Assembly: GCF_045310695.1 (NCBI RefSeq)
Contig: NZ_JBJIAA010000001.1
Coordinates: 372,001-436,000, forward strand
Direction: 5' to 3'
Length of the DNA stretch: 64,000 bases
From: Clostridium_S neuense
GTDB lineage: Bacteria; Bacillota; Clostridia; Clostridiales; Clostridiaceae
Below the pieces are notes generated by a model, which worked only from the letters and a program-made list of their open reading frames with translations, did no database searches and was not told the origin of the DNA. The translations under genes were made by a program, and so were the position numbers. Shown here piece by piece: positions 35,345-44,097 of the stretch. Within the stretch, counting starts at the first letter, position 1. Each line of letters begins with the position of its first letter.

Positions 35345-36063
35345 TTTGCTTTCTTCCTTTTTTTCTTTTTACTTCCATCATCATCGGCATAATAATATCC
35401 ATAACCGTAACCATAACCTTTTCCATAACCATAGCCAGACTTAGTCTTTGTTTTTGTAAGCACAACTCCAACTATGTTTGCTTTTACATTCACAAGAAGT
35501 TCCTTTGCCTTCACTGCCGCATCCTTATCTGATTGTCCTGATGCTACAACAAGAAGCACTCCATTTATAAAAGTTGATAATATTTGTGCATCCGTTACAG
35601 CTATTACAGGTGGCGCATCAACAAGCACACAATCATAATCAGCCTCACACTGCTTTATAAATGACTTCATCTTATTTGAAGATATCATTTCAGCTGGATT
35701 AGGAGGTATTGTTCCAGAAGGTATTATACTTAAACTATCGTTATATTTTACAACAACCTCTTCAAGGGTTGCTTCACCTACAAGATAATCCGACAAACCT
35801 ATCTTATTTGATATAGAAAATTTCTTATGAACAGACGGCTTTCTAAGGTCACAATCTATTAAAATAACCCTTTTTCCTGCTTGAGCCATGGTAAAAGCAA
35901 TATTTCCTATTGTTGTACTTTTACCTTCGGATGGACCAGAGCTCGTTACAAGTATGCTTTTCAAATCATTATCGAAGGATGAAAATTGTATATTAGTTCT
36001 AAGCGTTCTGTACGCTTCAGTTACAGGTGATTTTGGTTCATTTTCTACTATAAAAACAGACAT
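35341..36063 (-). CDS. cpsD: Bacterial tyrosine kinase (CpsD/YwqD type)
   Basis: Cytosolic BY-kinase of 240 residues. Walker A SSGPSEGKSTT (~41-51), the Walker A' region RVILIDCDLRKPS, and the Walker B VLVDAPPV. The C-terminus is a tyrosine cluster with an unusual YG repeat (YGYGKGYGYGYGYYYADD) followed by a basic KKKKRKK tail; these tyrosines should be the autophosphorylation sites. The membrane activator is the Wzz-like protein encoded 11 bases upstream. The start has AGGGGGA upstream. Confidence 0.93.
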   Translation of the reverse strand: MSVFIVENEPKSPVTEAYRTLRTNIQFSSFDNDLKSILVTSSGPSEGKSTTIGNIAFTMAQAGKRVILIDCDLRKPSVHKKFSISNKIGLSDYLVGEATLEEVVVKYNDSLSIIPSGTIPPNPAEMISSNKMKSFIKQCEADYDCVLVDAPPVIAVTDAQILSTFINGVLLVVASGQSDKDAAVKAKELLVNVKANIVGVVLTKTKTKSGYGYGKGYGYGYGYYYADDDGSKKKKRKKAK

Positions 36064-36074
36064 TAATTATCCCC

Positions 36075-36773
36075 CTATTCCTGCATATCTGGCTGATCTG
36101 GTATTATACCTATAACCGGAAGTTCCAAATATTTATTTACGTCATTTTCAGATTTTATTGTATTGTCCATATATTCAAGCACAAAAGCTAGTCCAATTGA
36201 TACAAACAAACCCAAAACAAATGCTATTGCTATGTTGAGCACCTTTTTAGGCTTTATTGGTGCTTTAGGTACATCTGCCTTATTCATTACAGACAACTGC
36301 ACTCCAGAGGTTGGGAATATTTCCTTAGACTTATCTATAAAAGTATCTGTAAGTGAATCTGCGATTTTATAGGCTTCTTCAGCATTTTTATCTGTTATGC
36401 TTATGTCCATTATCTGAGTTCCCTGCTGACTTGAAGCATTTATCATTTTTCCAAGCTGATCCTCTGTTAAATTTAAATCTGCCTTTTCTATTGTTGCCTT
36501 TAAAATAGGCTTTGATTTAACTATCTCTATGTAAGTTTTCATTAAATTTTGATACATCGTAACATCATTGTTATCTAGCTTTTCGTTCTTATCCTGCTGT
36601 GGTCTTCCAACTATTATGCTTGTATTAGCTTGGTATGTTGGCTTTATCACAAAAAAACTAAGCAAAGCTGAAACTATGACAGCCGCTATAGTTATTAAGC
36701 ATATCATCTTTTTTCTTTTAATTATAATATAAAAGAAGTCTTTCAAGTCCAATGTCATTTCCTGTTCTTCCAA
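36075..36773 (-). CDS. cpsC: Chain-length / kinase-activating membrane protein (Wzz domain, CpsC type)
   Basis: Inner-membrane protein of 233 residues with two transmembrane segments, near residues 20-42 (MICLITIAAVIVSALLSFFV) and 178-200 (VLNIAIAFVLGLFVSIGLAF). Between them is the extracytoplasmic Wzz domain with YQANTSIIVGRP and QQGTQIMDISI; a PKAPIKPKK stretch precedes the second helix. It sets polymer length and activates the tyrosine kinase next door. The TTG at 36773 with GGGAGG eight bases upstream is preferred over the ATG at 36815, which has no site. First gene of the polysaccharide operon. Confidence 0.9.
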   Translation of the reverse strand: MEEQEMTLDLKDFFYIIIKRKKMICLITIAAVIVSALLSFFVIKPTYQANTSIIVGRPQQDKNEKLDNNDVTMYQNLMKTYIEIVKSKPILKATIEKADLNLTEDQLGKMINASSQQGTQIMDISITDKNAEEAYKIADSLTDTFIDKSKEIFPTSGVQLSVMNKADVPKAPIKPKKVLNIAIAFVLGLFVSIGLAFVLEYMDNTIKSENDVNKYLELPVIGIIPDQPDMQE

Positions 36774-36863
36774 AAAGTTTCCCTCCCACATGTTTAGGCA
36801 TAAGTAAAAATGCAAAATATAAACTGCATATTTTATTGCTAATTTGTATATTATACCTTTAAT

Positions 36864-36893
36864 ATAATACTACATAATCCTCAATACTTTCAA
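36864..36893 (-). promoter_or_regulatory. Candidate promoter of the polysaccharide operon
   Basis: On the minus strand, TTGAAA (36888-36893) and TATTAT (36864-36869) are 18 bases apart, about 90 bases upstream of cpsC. An alternative TATAAT lies at about 36852-36857, without a well-spaced -35. Confidence 0.5.
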
Positions 36894-36932
36894 TGAATTT
36901 TTTGTAATATCTTAGTGAATTCTCATGTTTTA

Positions 36933-37811
36933 TTAAAGCATTGCTTTTGCTTCAAGTAATTCATCCAGCGAAAAATTACTAAGCATTATACCTTCCAAAT
37001 CATTTTGCTGTGCAGTTGTAAGTGCATGCCAAGCATCCTTTGCTGGTTGTGAATTTAAAGTACTAGATGGATTTGCTATTTTAGCATCTACAGCTGTCTT
37101 TAAAACTACTATTACATTTCTCTCATTACTATCTGATATTTTTGCTTCTACATTTCCAAGATCAGTACTAAATTGTTTCAAAAAAGCTATATCAGCAACA
37201 ATAATATTAACTGCAACTTTATAATTAGTATTCTTTAAAGTTCCACTAAGATTTATAGTTCCTGCTTTTGAAATGTCACTTTGCGATAGATTGTCCCAAG
37301 TTATATCAAAAGATTTTGTTGTTCCATCTGTTAAAAGTGCATTTATGCTGCCTGGAAGAGTAGGCATAGTCCCTACAGCTGTATTTATATCTTTTATAGC
37401 ATCAGTGCTTTTTATAGCTGCTGTGGTAAAATCAAGCTTAGCATCTTGTGCAAGATTTTTTCCATTTAAGTTAACAATTTTGCTGCTGACTGTAACAGTA
37501 TAATTTTTATTAACATCATAACCATTTGAAGGTGCAGCTATTTGAAGAGATTTTTTATCGCTATTTAAGGTTACTGCTGCATTTACATAAGTATTTGTAT
37601 CATCATCGAGAACCTTAACATTGTCTCCAATAGTTTTTTCATCAACCTCATTACTAAATTTAACCGTCCAAGTTTTATTTAAAGCTACATTTGTCCTGGC
37701 CGAAAAGGTTTTAACAGCTTGACTTACATCTGCTGCTTTAATCTTAAATGAATTTAAATTTAAAATTGCAAACGCAAGAGCTGCTGTTGCAATAACTTTA
37801 TTAATCTTCAT
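36933..37811 (-). CDS. Secreted protein with SbsA Ig-like and Big_4-like domains
   Basis: Exported protein of 292 residues. The signal peptide is cut near KIKAADVS. Residues ~38-132 are an SbsA/Big_5 Ig-like domain (NKTWTVKFSNEVDEKTIGDN through YTVTVSSKI). Residues ~135-207 resemble a Big_4 Ig-like domain (SFDITWDNLSQSDISKAGTI, then VAVNIIVADI). The last ~85 residues are helical. It lies just upstream of the polysaccharide operon in the same direction, with 118 bases between, and belongs with the SbsA-type proteins found elsewhere in the window. Function unknown. Confidence 0.75.
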   Translation of the reverse strand: MKINKVIATAALAFAILNLNSFKIKAADVSQAVKTFSARTNVALNKTWTVKFSNEVDEKTIGDNVKVLDDDTNTYVNAAVTLNSDKKSLQIAAPSNGYDVNKNYTVTVSSKIVNLNGKNLAQDAKLDFTTAAIKSTDAIKDINTAVGTMPTLPGSINALLTDGTTKSFDITWDNLSQSDISKAGTINLSGTLKNTNYKVAVNIIVADIAFLKQFSTDLGNVEAKISDSNERNVIVVLKTAVDAKIANPSSTLNSQPAKDAWHALTTAQQNDLEGIMLSNFSLDELLEAKAML

Positions 37812-37976
37812 AATATATCACCATCCCACAATAATTTTATCATAGAGTGCAGTAATTAACAATTAATTCTTATTATTAATTCCCTGTATATAACCCTATA
37901 TCTTATTATATAATGAAAAACATTCCAAATAAAAATTAATTATAAAAAAATAAGTACTAAATTAATGTACTTACTT

Positions 37977-38125
37977 AACAGTTGAGAGTTGACAATGGAG
38001 AGTTGATAGTTATTTGTTGACAGTTTTTTAGTTTTGCAGTTAACAGTTTATTTATAATACTATTAGCCTTAACTCAAATTTAAAATCAGCAACTAAATAA
38101 TTCTCATTCTAATTTTAAGTAATCT
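37977..38125. repeat. Intergenic repeat D (AACAGTTGAGAG family), left copy of a direct repeat
   Basis: About 148 bases that recur at 38399-38547. The ~110-base core from AGTTGATAGTTATTTGTTGA to CAGCAACTAAATAA is identical except for one base. It makes up much of the 352-base spacer 37812-38163, which otherwise holds no gene. Confidence 0.8.
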
Positions 38126-38163
38126 AAAACAAGCATCAGACTAATGTATTTACTTAATAATTT

Positions 38164-38382
38164 TCATTTTATTGATCTACTTTTATTAATCACATCGCCG
38201 ATTTTATTAATTACGCCCTCACTATGTGCAACTTTGAGGTTAAGGTTATCTATTTCAGCTTTATGAGTATTATTACTATGTTCAATTGACCTCACTATAG
38301 AATATATTTCATTCTGCCTTTTATCTAAGCTATCCAATTTATTTAACATTAATTCAAACATTTGTTTTGTTTCTTTATCCAA
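38164..38382 (-). CDS. Small coiled-coil protein flanked by direct repeats
   Basis: Protein of 72 residues, highly charged and helical throughout: MDKETKQMFELMLNKLDSLD, then HKAEIDNLNLKVAH. It resembles the 88-residue protein at 20942-21208 in its KAEID...AH region and in overall pattern. There is no signal or membrane segment. The start is TTG at 38382 with GGGCGGTGA upstream. It lies exactly between two ~148-base direct repeats (D and E). Function unknown. Confidence 0.6.
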   Translation of the reverse strand: MDKETKQMFELMLNKLDSLDKRQNEIYSIVRSIEHSNNTHKAEIDNLNLKVAHSEGVINKIGDVINKSRSIK

Positions 38383-38398
38383 TTATTTCACCGCCCTT

Positions 38399-38547
38399 AA
38401 CAGTTGAAAGTTAACAATTGATAGTTGATAGTTATTTGTTGACAGTTTTTTAGTTTTGCAGTTAACAGTTTATTTATAATACTACTAGCCTTAACTCAAA
38501 TTTAAAATCAGCAACTAAATAAATTTCATTATAACTTTAAGTAACCT
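38399..38547. repeat. Intergenic repeat E, right copy of the direct repeat
   Basis: Second copy of element D, offset by 422 bases. Identity is nearly complete in the core and falls at the ends. Together with element F it fills the 355-base spacer 38383-38737. Confidence 0.8.
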
Positions 38548-38589
38548 AATTTTATCATTAAATTTATGGCACTTCAAGATACAAAAATT

Positions 38590-38752
38590 AACAGTTGAGA
38601 ATTGACAATGAAGAGTGGATAGTTATTTGTTACAATCAATTAGTTTTGTAGTTATCCGTCAACACATAATACCTATAAATTCAACTGATAACTGCCAACT
38701 AAAAAACTCTCAACCTCCAACTATCCACTGTCCCCTGTCAACTCTCAACTGT
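38590..38752. repeat. MITE-like element F with 32-base terminal inverted repeats
   Basis: The left end (38590-38621) and right end (38721-38752) are inverted copies with 5 mismatches in 32, built on ACAGTTGAGAGTTGACA. The right end supplies the last codons and stop of the lipoprotein gene. Related to elements D, E and G. Confidence 0.75.
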
Positions 38753-39118
38753 AATGTTTGCCACGTTTTTGTTCTTTTTTACAGCCTGAACATTTATTTT
38801 CATACCTTTATAAGTCTTTTTAAGCTCATCAGCATACTTTTGTGCTAATGCTTTAGCATCCTTATCACTGACATTATTCTTAAGCATAATAGCCCCACAT
38901 ACCATACCATTCTGCAAATAAATTTGTCCATCTAAAACCTCTTTTTCGCTTTTTAAGTCTTTAGTGTAATTTTTATCCTGTACAATCTTTCTAGGATCTT
39001 TAACAGGCTTTACAGCTTCATGTTTTCCTTTTGCATTTCCACAACCAGCCAGCATACCTATAATTAATATGCTTATAATTAAAAAATTTATAATTTTTAA
39101 TAATTTATTTTTTCTCAA
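38738..39118 (-). CDS. Small lipoprotein of unknown function
   Basis: Exported lipoprotein of 126 residues with lipobox MLAGC (Cys26) after a hydrophobic signal. The mature domain is small and mixed alpha/beta: LDGQIYLQNGMVCGAIMLKN, DKDAKALAQKYADELKKTYK, INVQAVKKNKNVANITVES. It looks like a compact sporulation-lipoprotein-like fold, but no family is certain. The last codons (GTT GAG AGT TGA) lie within the arm of repeat element F, so the C-terminus may have been reshaped by insertion. A CTC/GAGG-type site precedes the start. Confidence 0.7.
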   Translation of the reverse strand: MRKNKLLKIINFLIISILIIGMLAGCGNAKGKHEAVKPVKDPRKIVQDKNYTKDLKSEKEVLDGQIYLQNGMVCGAIMLKNNVSDKDAKALAQKYADELKKTYKGMKINVQAVKKNKNVANITVES

Positions 39119-39885
39119 AACTATTACCTCCTCAATTTCTTGTTATATCCTTTCATTATATAGTTGTAAAATTAACTTAATAAGCTTTTTATGCAACTTC
39201 TACTTGTTCTAAGCTAGAAAATAAAGTAATTTATCCAAAAGCACATTATAAATTAATATTTTAATTTATCAAAGTACCTAAATTTCTAATTTTTGATTAA
39301 AGCTTTCCTTTTTCACTAACAGATATTTAAGCAAATTTCTCTAAATAATTTAATATTATCTATTGTGAATCCCAATTACTAAAGAATGCAATTCTTTATA
39401 AGTAACTTTAATCTTATACTTCACCAATAAAATCTCAGTTACTAAATCTCTAATTCATATTTTTTTGTAGCTGACTGATATTCTCTTCCATTATATTTGT
39501 TTAAATAATTATAAACAATGGCTCTTTATTTAGCAATATTCAGCTAGTTATAGTATATCACAATTACTGTTCTACCTCTCTTTAAGAAATATTCTTCTTA
39601 ATAAATACAGAATTTAATTCACCACTCTTCTACCTTTATCTTAAGAACTATTTGTTAATTTTTTAATACAAGTGGCTTATCTGATATATTTAAATTAACA
39701 AACTCGATTTTATACAACACGCATATTTATCAAGCTTATTATAAAAATCCAACATATTTGCTTTATCGAAGTTAAAAACAAAATAACTTTCTAGTTTTCA
39801 TTAACATTTCTCCAATAACCAAATCTTAGTTTTGATTTATAATAACCATTATTAAGTTTTAAATATAAAAAGCATTTTAGATAAA
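39119..39885. other. 767-base AT-rich spacer with possible decayed coding
   Basis: No intact gene. On the minus strand several short open stretches read like protein, for example YYKSKLRFGYWRNVNEN, ANMLDFYNKLDKYACC and IVYNYLNKYNGREYQSATKK, each ended by stops and in different frames. This suggests one or more heavily decayed genes. No RNA motif was recognised. Confidence 0.4.
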
Positions 39886-39910
39886 AAAAAGAGGGATAAC
39901 CCCTCTTTTT
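39886..39910 (-). terminator. Terminator of the 932-residue surface protein gene
   Basis: AAAAAGAGGG (39886-39895) pairs with CCCTCTTTTT (39901-39910) around a 5-base loop, four bases after the stop codon. On the minus strand it is followed by a run of Ts. Confidence 0.88.
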
Positions 39911-39913
39911 CTA

Positions 39914-42712
39914 TTAGTGTAGATTAGTTATTGTTATTGTTCCATCAGTTTCATTTCCTGAGGCATCAATCATAGTAACTGGTATTGTTAATGTACTACT
40001 TGCACCAGCTAAACCTTTTAACTGAGCTTCAGTAACAGATGCACCATTAACACCAGTATTAGTTAAACCAACTAACTGTGAAAGGTTAATTTTTGCATAA
40101 CCATTACTATCTGTAGTGAAAGTTTGTGCTGGAACTACCTTATTATTAAGAGTTAATTTACCTATTGAAACTGTAGATTTTTCACTTGCATCAAATTCAA
40201 CATCTGACATAGATGCAGTAGCTAAAATTGTTTTTGCATCTATAGTAACATATTTTCCTGATGTAACTGTTGCAGGAGCATTACCATTTAAGTCAGTCGT
40301 AGCATCAACAATTAAAGGTGCTACTCCATCTGCAATTGTGCTTATTGTATTTCCAGCATCTGGTGCAGTATATGAACCACCATTAATAGTAGCAAAAGCA
40401 CCAGCAGCTAACTTAACACTAAGTTTAGTTGAATCTGTTCCTAAATCTACATAACCATTAGTTGCATCATTACCAGACACTGTAAGTGTAACAAGGGCAC
40501 CATAAGTTCCATCGCTAAATGTCTTATTTGCATATGATGCATTAGTAAGTTTAACACTCTTACCTGCAGCATCGGATCTTGTAATAGTTATATTATCCTT
40601 GTATACTCCTGAAAGAGGTTGTTTTACTACAAATGTTATTGTTGTGTTAGAAGTTGCAGTAAATGAATCAGTTTTAACATCAGCAATTGATACACCATCT
40701 GCTGTCATTGTATTTTTAGAAGGACTAGATTCATATGATAAATTTTGAAGTAAGTTGCCATATGAATCTCTAACAGAACCAACTATCAAAGAATCACTAG
40801 CAGATAACGTTGTTCCTGTTGCAAATGTTGTTCCTGTTGCAAATGTAATTATAGCAACAGAATTGTTATTTGTAGCTGTTATTGTAGCTGTTGAAGGTAA
40901 TGCTTTTCCATCAAATTGATAGTTTGTTGGATCAAGTATAGAACCTGTACCAGAAACAGCCATTGCTTTATCAAAGTATACTAACACTTTGTTTGCAGTT
41001 TTATTATAAGTTACTTTATTAACTCCTGGATTGCTAGTATTAAGAACTGTTATTGTATATGACTTAGAATCCATTGCATTAGCTACTGGATAAGTACTAT
41101 CAGTAATTCCGCCAATAGTCAATGTATAAGTTCCTGCTGGCAATGATCCAACTCCAATTTCGTAATATCCCTTTGTAGTTGTAAGATCTGATATTGAAAG
41201 TGGATGTCCAGAAGCATCAAAATATCCTGAAGGTGAAGTAACAACATTTCCTGAACTATCTTTCAATGTATATTTTGTACCATCTAAACCATTAGAAATA
41301 TTATTTTTGCTATATGTTACATCAATAGCTCCTGCATCTTTATTGAATACTACATTAGTTGCTGTAGGCTTTGTAGTATCTGTTGAAAGTACTCCAGTAA
41401 CGCTTGTACTTGTAAATTTATTTCCCCATCCATCTAAAATATATGATGTTGAATTAGTTGTTATATCAGCATCGTTATTTACATAGAATGTAGTTGTTCC
41501 AGCTGGTAAAGCTGTTCCAAATGTAACATCATATACATCTGCATATTGTGTTCCATTTATTGAAAATTGTGTTGCAGCTGAATCAACTGCTGTTGTTTTT
41601 GCCAAATTATCATGAACATTATTATAGCCCCAATAAAAATCAGCACCATTTAAAGCTACTGGTTTGCTAAATTTAAACTGTACAGTAGTTGAGTTTGCAC
41701 TAGCCAATTTAACGCTTGCTACACTTACAGTTGGAGCAGTTGCATCATATACTGCATTTACAGTAAGAGTAGTATTAGCTACTTTATAACCATTATAAGC
41801 AGCAGGCAATGTACCAGTTGTTGAAGGTGATACTACTAATGAATGTGGTCCTGCTGGCAAAGATGTTCCTAAATCTAATATTACACTATCGTCTGATGGA
41901 TTTGAAGTAACTGAAGCTACAGAATAAGCTCCGTTATCTATCAAATAATCAGTAGTATTAGTTGTTTTTATAGGTGCAGAAAATGTAACTTTAACTTCTG
42001 TTGGGCTAATTAAAGTTGCACTAGTTGCTTGTGGAAATGCATTATCAGCTACTGTAAATGCAGTTGCTGCAGAGTTGTTTAAGAAGTTACCATTTGTATC
42101 TTTAACTCCATTTACTGATAATGTATTAGAACTTTGATTAGTTAATCCATCTCCAGCTACTGTTATAACAACTGATTTACCATCAGCTTGCAATTTAGCT
42201 ATATCAGAATTATTCACTAATGCTGCTCCATTAATTGTGTAATTTGTAACTGTTTCAGCTGTTGTTTTATCAACTGTATTATTAAATGTTACTTTTACTT
42301 GTTTTACATTAAGAGAAGTTACAGAACTTACAGCTAAATTTGTTACTACTGGTGGAACTGGATCTGGTACAACTGGTGTATCAGCTATTGCTTTAGCGAA
42401 AGCAGTTGTTACAGTTGCGCCAGAAGCATTTCTATCAGTAGCATAATTATCTGATAAAGTTTTATAATTGTAGTACTTTCCACCATATTCATAAACAAGC
42501 TGACTTGGATGATTCATTGATGCATCTATTAAAGCATTCAATGTAGCATCCTTTGAAGTATAATCAGAATTTGAGAAAGTTGTAAGTGGTGTTGTTGATG
42601 TATCATAGAAATCTCTATTTGCAGCTTTTACAGGTGTAGTAACTGCTACAGCTAATAATGAAGCTAAAGCTGGAACTGAAAGAACTGCTAACATTTTTTT
42701 ATTCTTATTCAT
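39914..42712 (-). CDS. Large secreted surface protein with repeated SbsA Ig-like domains (S-layer-like)
   Basis: Exported protein of 932 residues with a signal peptide cut near PVKAANRD. Residues ~31-118 are the NRDFYDT...YEYGGKYYNYKTL module shared with the 135-residue protein at 12447-12854. From ~125 on there are about six to seven SbsA/Big_5-like domains of 90-110 residues (KVTFNNTVDKTTAETVTNY, EVKVTFSAPIKTT, VQFKFSKPVALNG, VLVYFDKAMAVSG). It is rich in Thr, Ala, Val and Gly and has few Cys, like S-layer proteins. No SLH or sorting motif is visible. The start has AAGGAGGGA upstream. It is 53 bases after the 443-residue gene. Confidence 0.78.
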   Translation of the reverse strand: MNKNKKMLAVLSVPALASLLAVAVTTPVKAANRDFYDTSTTPLTTFSNSDYTSKDATLNALIDASMNHPSQLVYEYGGKYYNYKTLSDNYATDRNASGATVTTAFAKAIADTPVVPDPVPPVVTNLAVSSVTSLNVKQVKVTFNNTVDKTTAETVTNYTINGAALVNNSDIAKLQADGKSVVITVAGDGLTNQSSNTLSVNGVKDTNGNFLNNSAATAFTVADNAFPQATSATLISPTEVKVTFSAPIKTTNTTDYLIDNGAYSVASVTSNPSDDSVILDLGTSLPAGPHSLVVSPSTTGTLPAAYNGYKVANTTLTVNAVYDATAPTVSVASVKLASANSTTVQFKFSKPVALNGADFYWGYNNVHDNLAKTTAVDSAATQFSINGTQYADVYDVTFGTALPAGTTTFYVNNDADITTNSTSYILDGWGNKFTSTSVTGVLSTDTTKPTATNVVFNKDAGAIDVTYSKNNISNGLDGTKYTLKDSSGNVVTSPSGYFDASGHPLSISDLTTTKGYYEIGVGSLPAGTYTLTIGGITDSTYPVANAMDSKSYTITVLNTSNPGVNKVTYNKTANKVLVYFDKAMAVSGTGSILDPTNYQFDGKALPSTATITATNNNSVAIITFATGTTFATGTTLSASDSLIVGSVRDSYGNLLQNLSYESSPSKNTMTADGVSIADVKTDSFTATSNTTITFVVKQPLSGVYKDNITITRSDAAGKSVKLTNASYANKTFSDGTYGALVTLTVSGNDATNGYVDLGTDSTKLSVKLAAGAFATINGGSYTAPDAGNTISTIADGVAPLIVDATTDLNGNAPATVTSGKYVTIDAKTILATASMSDVEFDASEKSTVSIGKLTLNNKVVPAQTFTTDSNGYAKINLSQLVGLTNTGVNGASVTEAQLKGLAGASSTLTIPVTMIDASGNETDGTITITNLH

Positions 42713-42765
42713 TAAAAATTCCCTCCTTGAGTTTTGGTTATATAAGATTATTTTTATTAATTAAC

Positions 42766-44097
42766 TTATTTTGCAGTAACTTGATTTCCTTGTGCATCTA
42801 CAAGTACTATTGATGTTGGTTCATCATCCAATACTAATCTTACTGTAGTTGCATCTGGTGCACTAAATTTAGCTTCTTTTCCATTTATAAGAACTTTGCT
42901 TACTAAACTTGAATCATTTACTGTTACTTGTTGTACTCCCATAAATGGGTTGAAGTCAGCTACTTTTGTAACTGTTAATGTTTTTGTTGTTGGAGTACTA
43001 CCACCCTTTGCAGTAACTTGGTTACCATCTTTATCTACAAGTACTATTGTTGTTGGTTCATTGTCTAATACCATTCTTACTGTAGTTGCATCTGGTGCAC
43101 TAAATTTAGTTTCTTTTCCATCTACAAGAACTTTGCTTACTAAGCTTGAATCATTTACTGTTATTTGTTGTACTCCCATGAATGGGTTGAAATCAGCTAC
43201 TTTTGTAACTGTCAACTTTGATTGAACTGGAGCAGCAGCAACTGTAACAGTTGATATAGCCCATCCATCTCTTGCTCCGCCTTTATTAACTTTTGCTTCA
43301 GACCAAGCAATTACTTCATAAGTTCCTGCTTCTGCTGGAGTCCAATCAACACTTGACTGGAATGAATCATTTAAAAATGTATAATTTTTAATATCTGAAC
43401 CATCTGTTCCAGATTTTCTAACTATGAATTTGTATTTAGCTCCATCTTTTTGTGAAGCAAATCCTTTGAATGTTGTTTTTTGACCTGCTACGAGAGTACC
43501 AGGAGTAAACATAAAGTCTCCACTCATAACATCATCATATTTTTGTTTATCACTACTGCTCTTAACTTGTAATTTTGCTGAAGTTGCTACATCAAATTTT
43601 TGTTCTGTACCTGTGCTGCCAGCAACGCCACTTCCATCAATTTTAAGACCATTGCTCTTTGCTCCATCAGTGTTTGCTACTTTAGCATATACAGCTATAA
43701 TGTAGTTTCCTTGTTTAAAAGAAAATCCATCTACTAAAGGTATTGTGTATAGTGAATTGTTACCATCTGTAGCTTCTGCGTATCCTGGCTTACCATCTGC
43801 GCCTTTTGATACAACCTGCCATTTTGCATTTGGATCTGATACTTGTTTAACCCACATCTCATATTGTACTTGTCCATTATAAGCTGTAGATACTACACAA
43901 CTATCCCTATCTCCATCAAATGCTAGTGATTTTTGTGCAAAGAAATAACTAAAACTTTGAACTGTACTACTAATTGGTGCAGTTGCAACTACTGGTGTTG
44001 CTGAAGTTGTTGCAGCCTTTGCTGGTTTAACAGCTACTATTGAAGATGAAACCAAAGCTGCTGTTAAAACTAAACCTAATGTCTTTTTGAAATTCAT
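42766..44097 (-). CDS. Secreted protein with triple-tyrosine-like domains and two C-terminal tandem repeats
   Basis: Exported protein of 443 residues, signal cut near KPAKAATTS. Residues ~50-290 contain Ig-like modules of the triple-tyrosine type (VQYEMWVKQ, YKFIVRKSGTDGSDIKNYTF, AGTYEVIAWSEAKV). Residues 295-364 and 374-443 are near-identical 70-residue repeats starting LTVTKVADFNPFMGVQQ and ending DxxGNQVTAK, joined by a GGSTPTTKT linker. The repeats differ at only about ten positions, so the duplication is recent. It is preceded by a 724-base gene-free leader region and followed by the 932-residue protein gene in the same direction; no terminator separates them. Confidence 0.75.
   Translation of the reverse strand: MNFKKTLGLVLTAALVSSSIVAVKPAKAATTSATPVVATAPISSTVQSFSYFFAQKSLAFDGDRDSCVVSTAYNGQVQYEMWVKQVSDPNAKWQVVSKGADGKPGYAEATDGNNSLYTIPLVDGFSFKQGNYIIAVYAKVANTDGAKSNGLKIDGSGVAGSTGTEQKFDVATSAKLQVKSSSDKQKYDDVMSGDFMFTPGTLVAGQKTTFKGFASQKDGAKYKFIVRKSGTDGSDIKNYTFLNDSFQSSVDWTPAEAGTYEVIAWSEAKVNKGGARDGWAISTVTVAAAPVQSKLTVTKVADFNPFMGVQQITVNDSSLVSKVLVDGKETKFSAPDATTVRMVLDNEPTTIVLVDKDGNQVTAKGGSTPTTKTLTVTKVADFNPFMGVQQVTVNDSSLVSKVLINGKEAKFSAPDATTVRLVLDDEPTSIVLVDAQGNQVTAK

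Noticed and set aside
37977..38752. Repeated units that could suggest a CRISPR array
   Set aside because: The copies are ~110-160 bases long, only three, with inverted ends, and have a gene between two of them; there are no short regular repeats with unique spacers and no cas genes.
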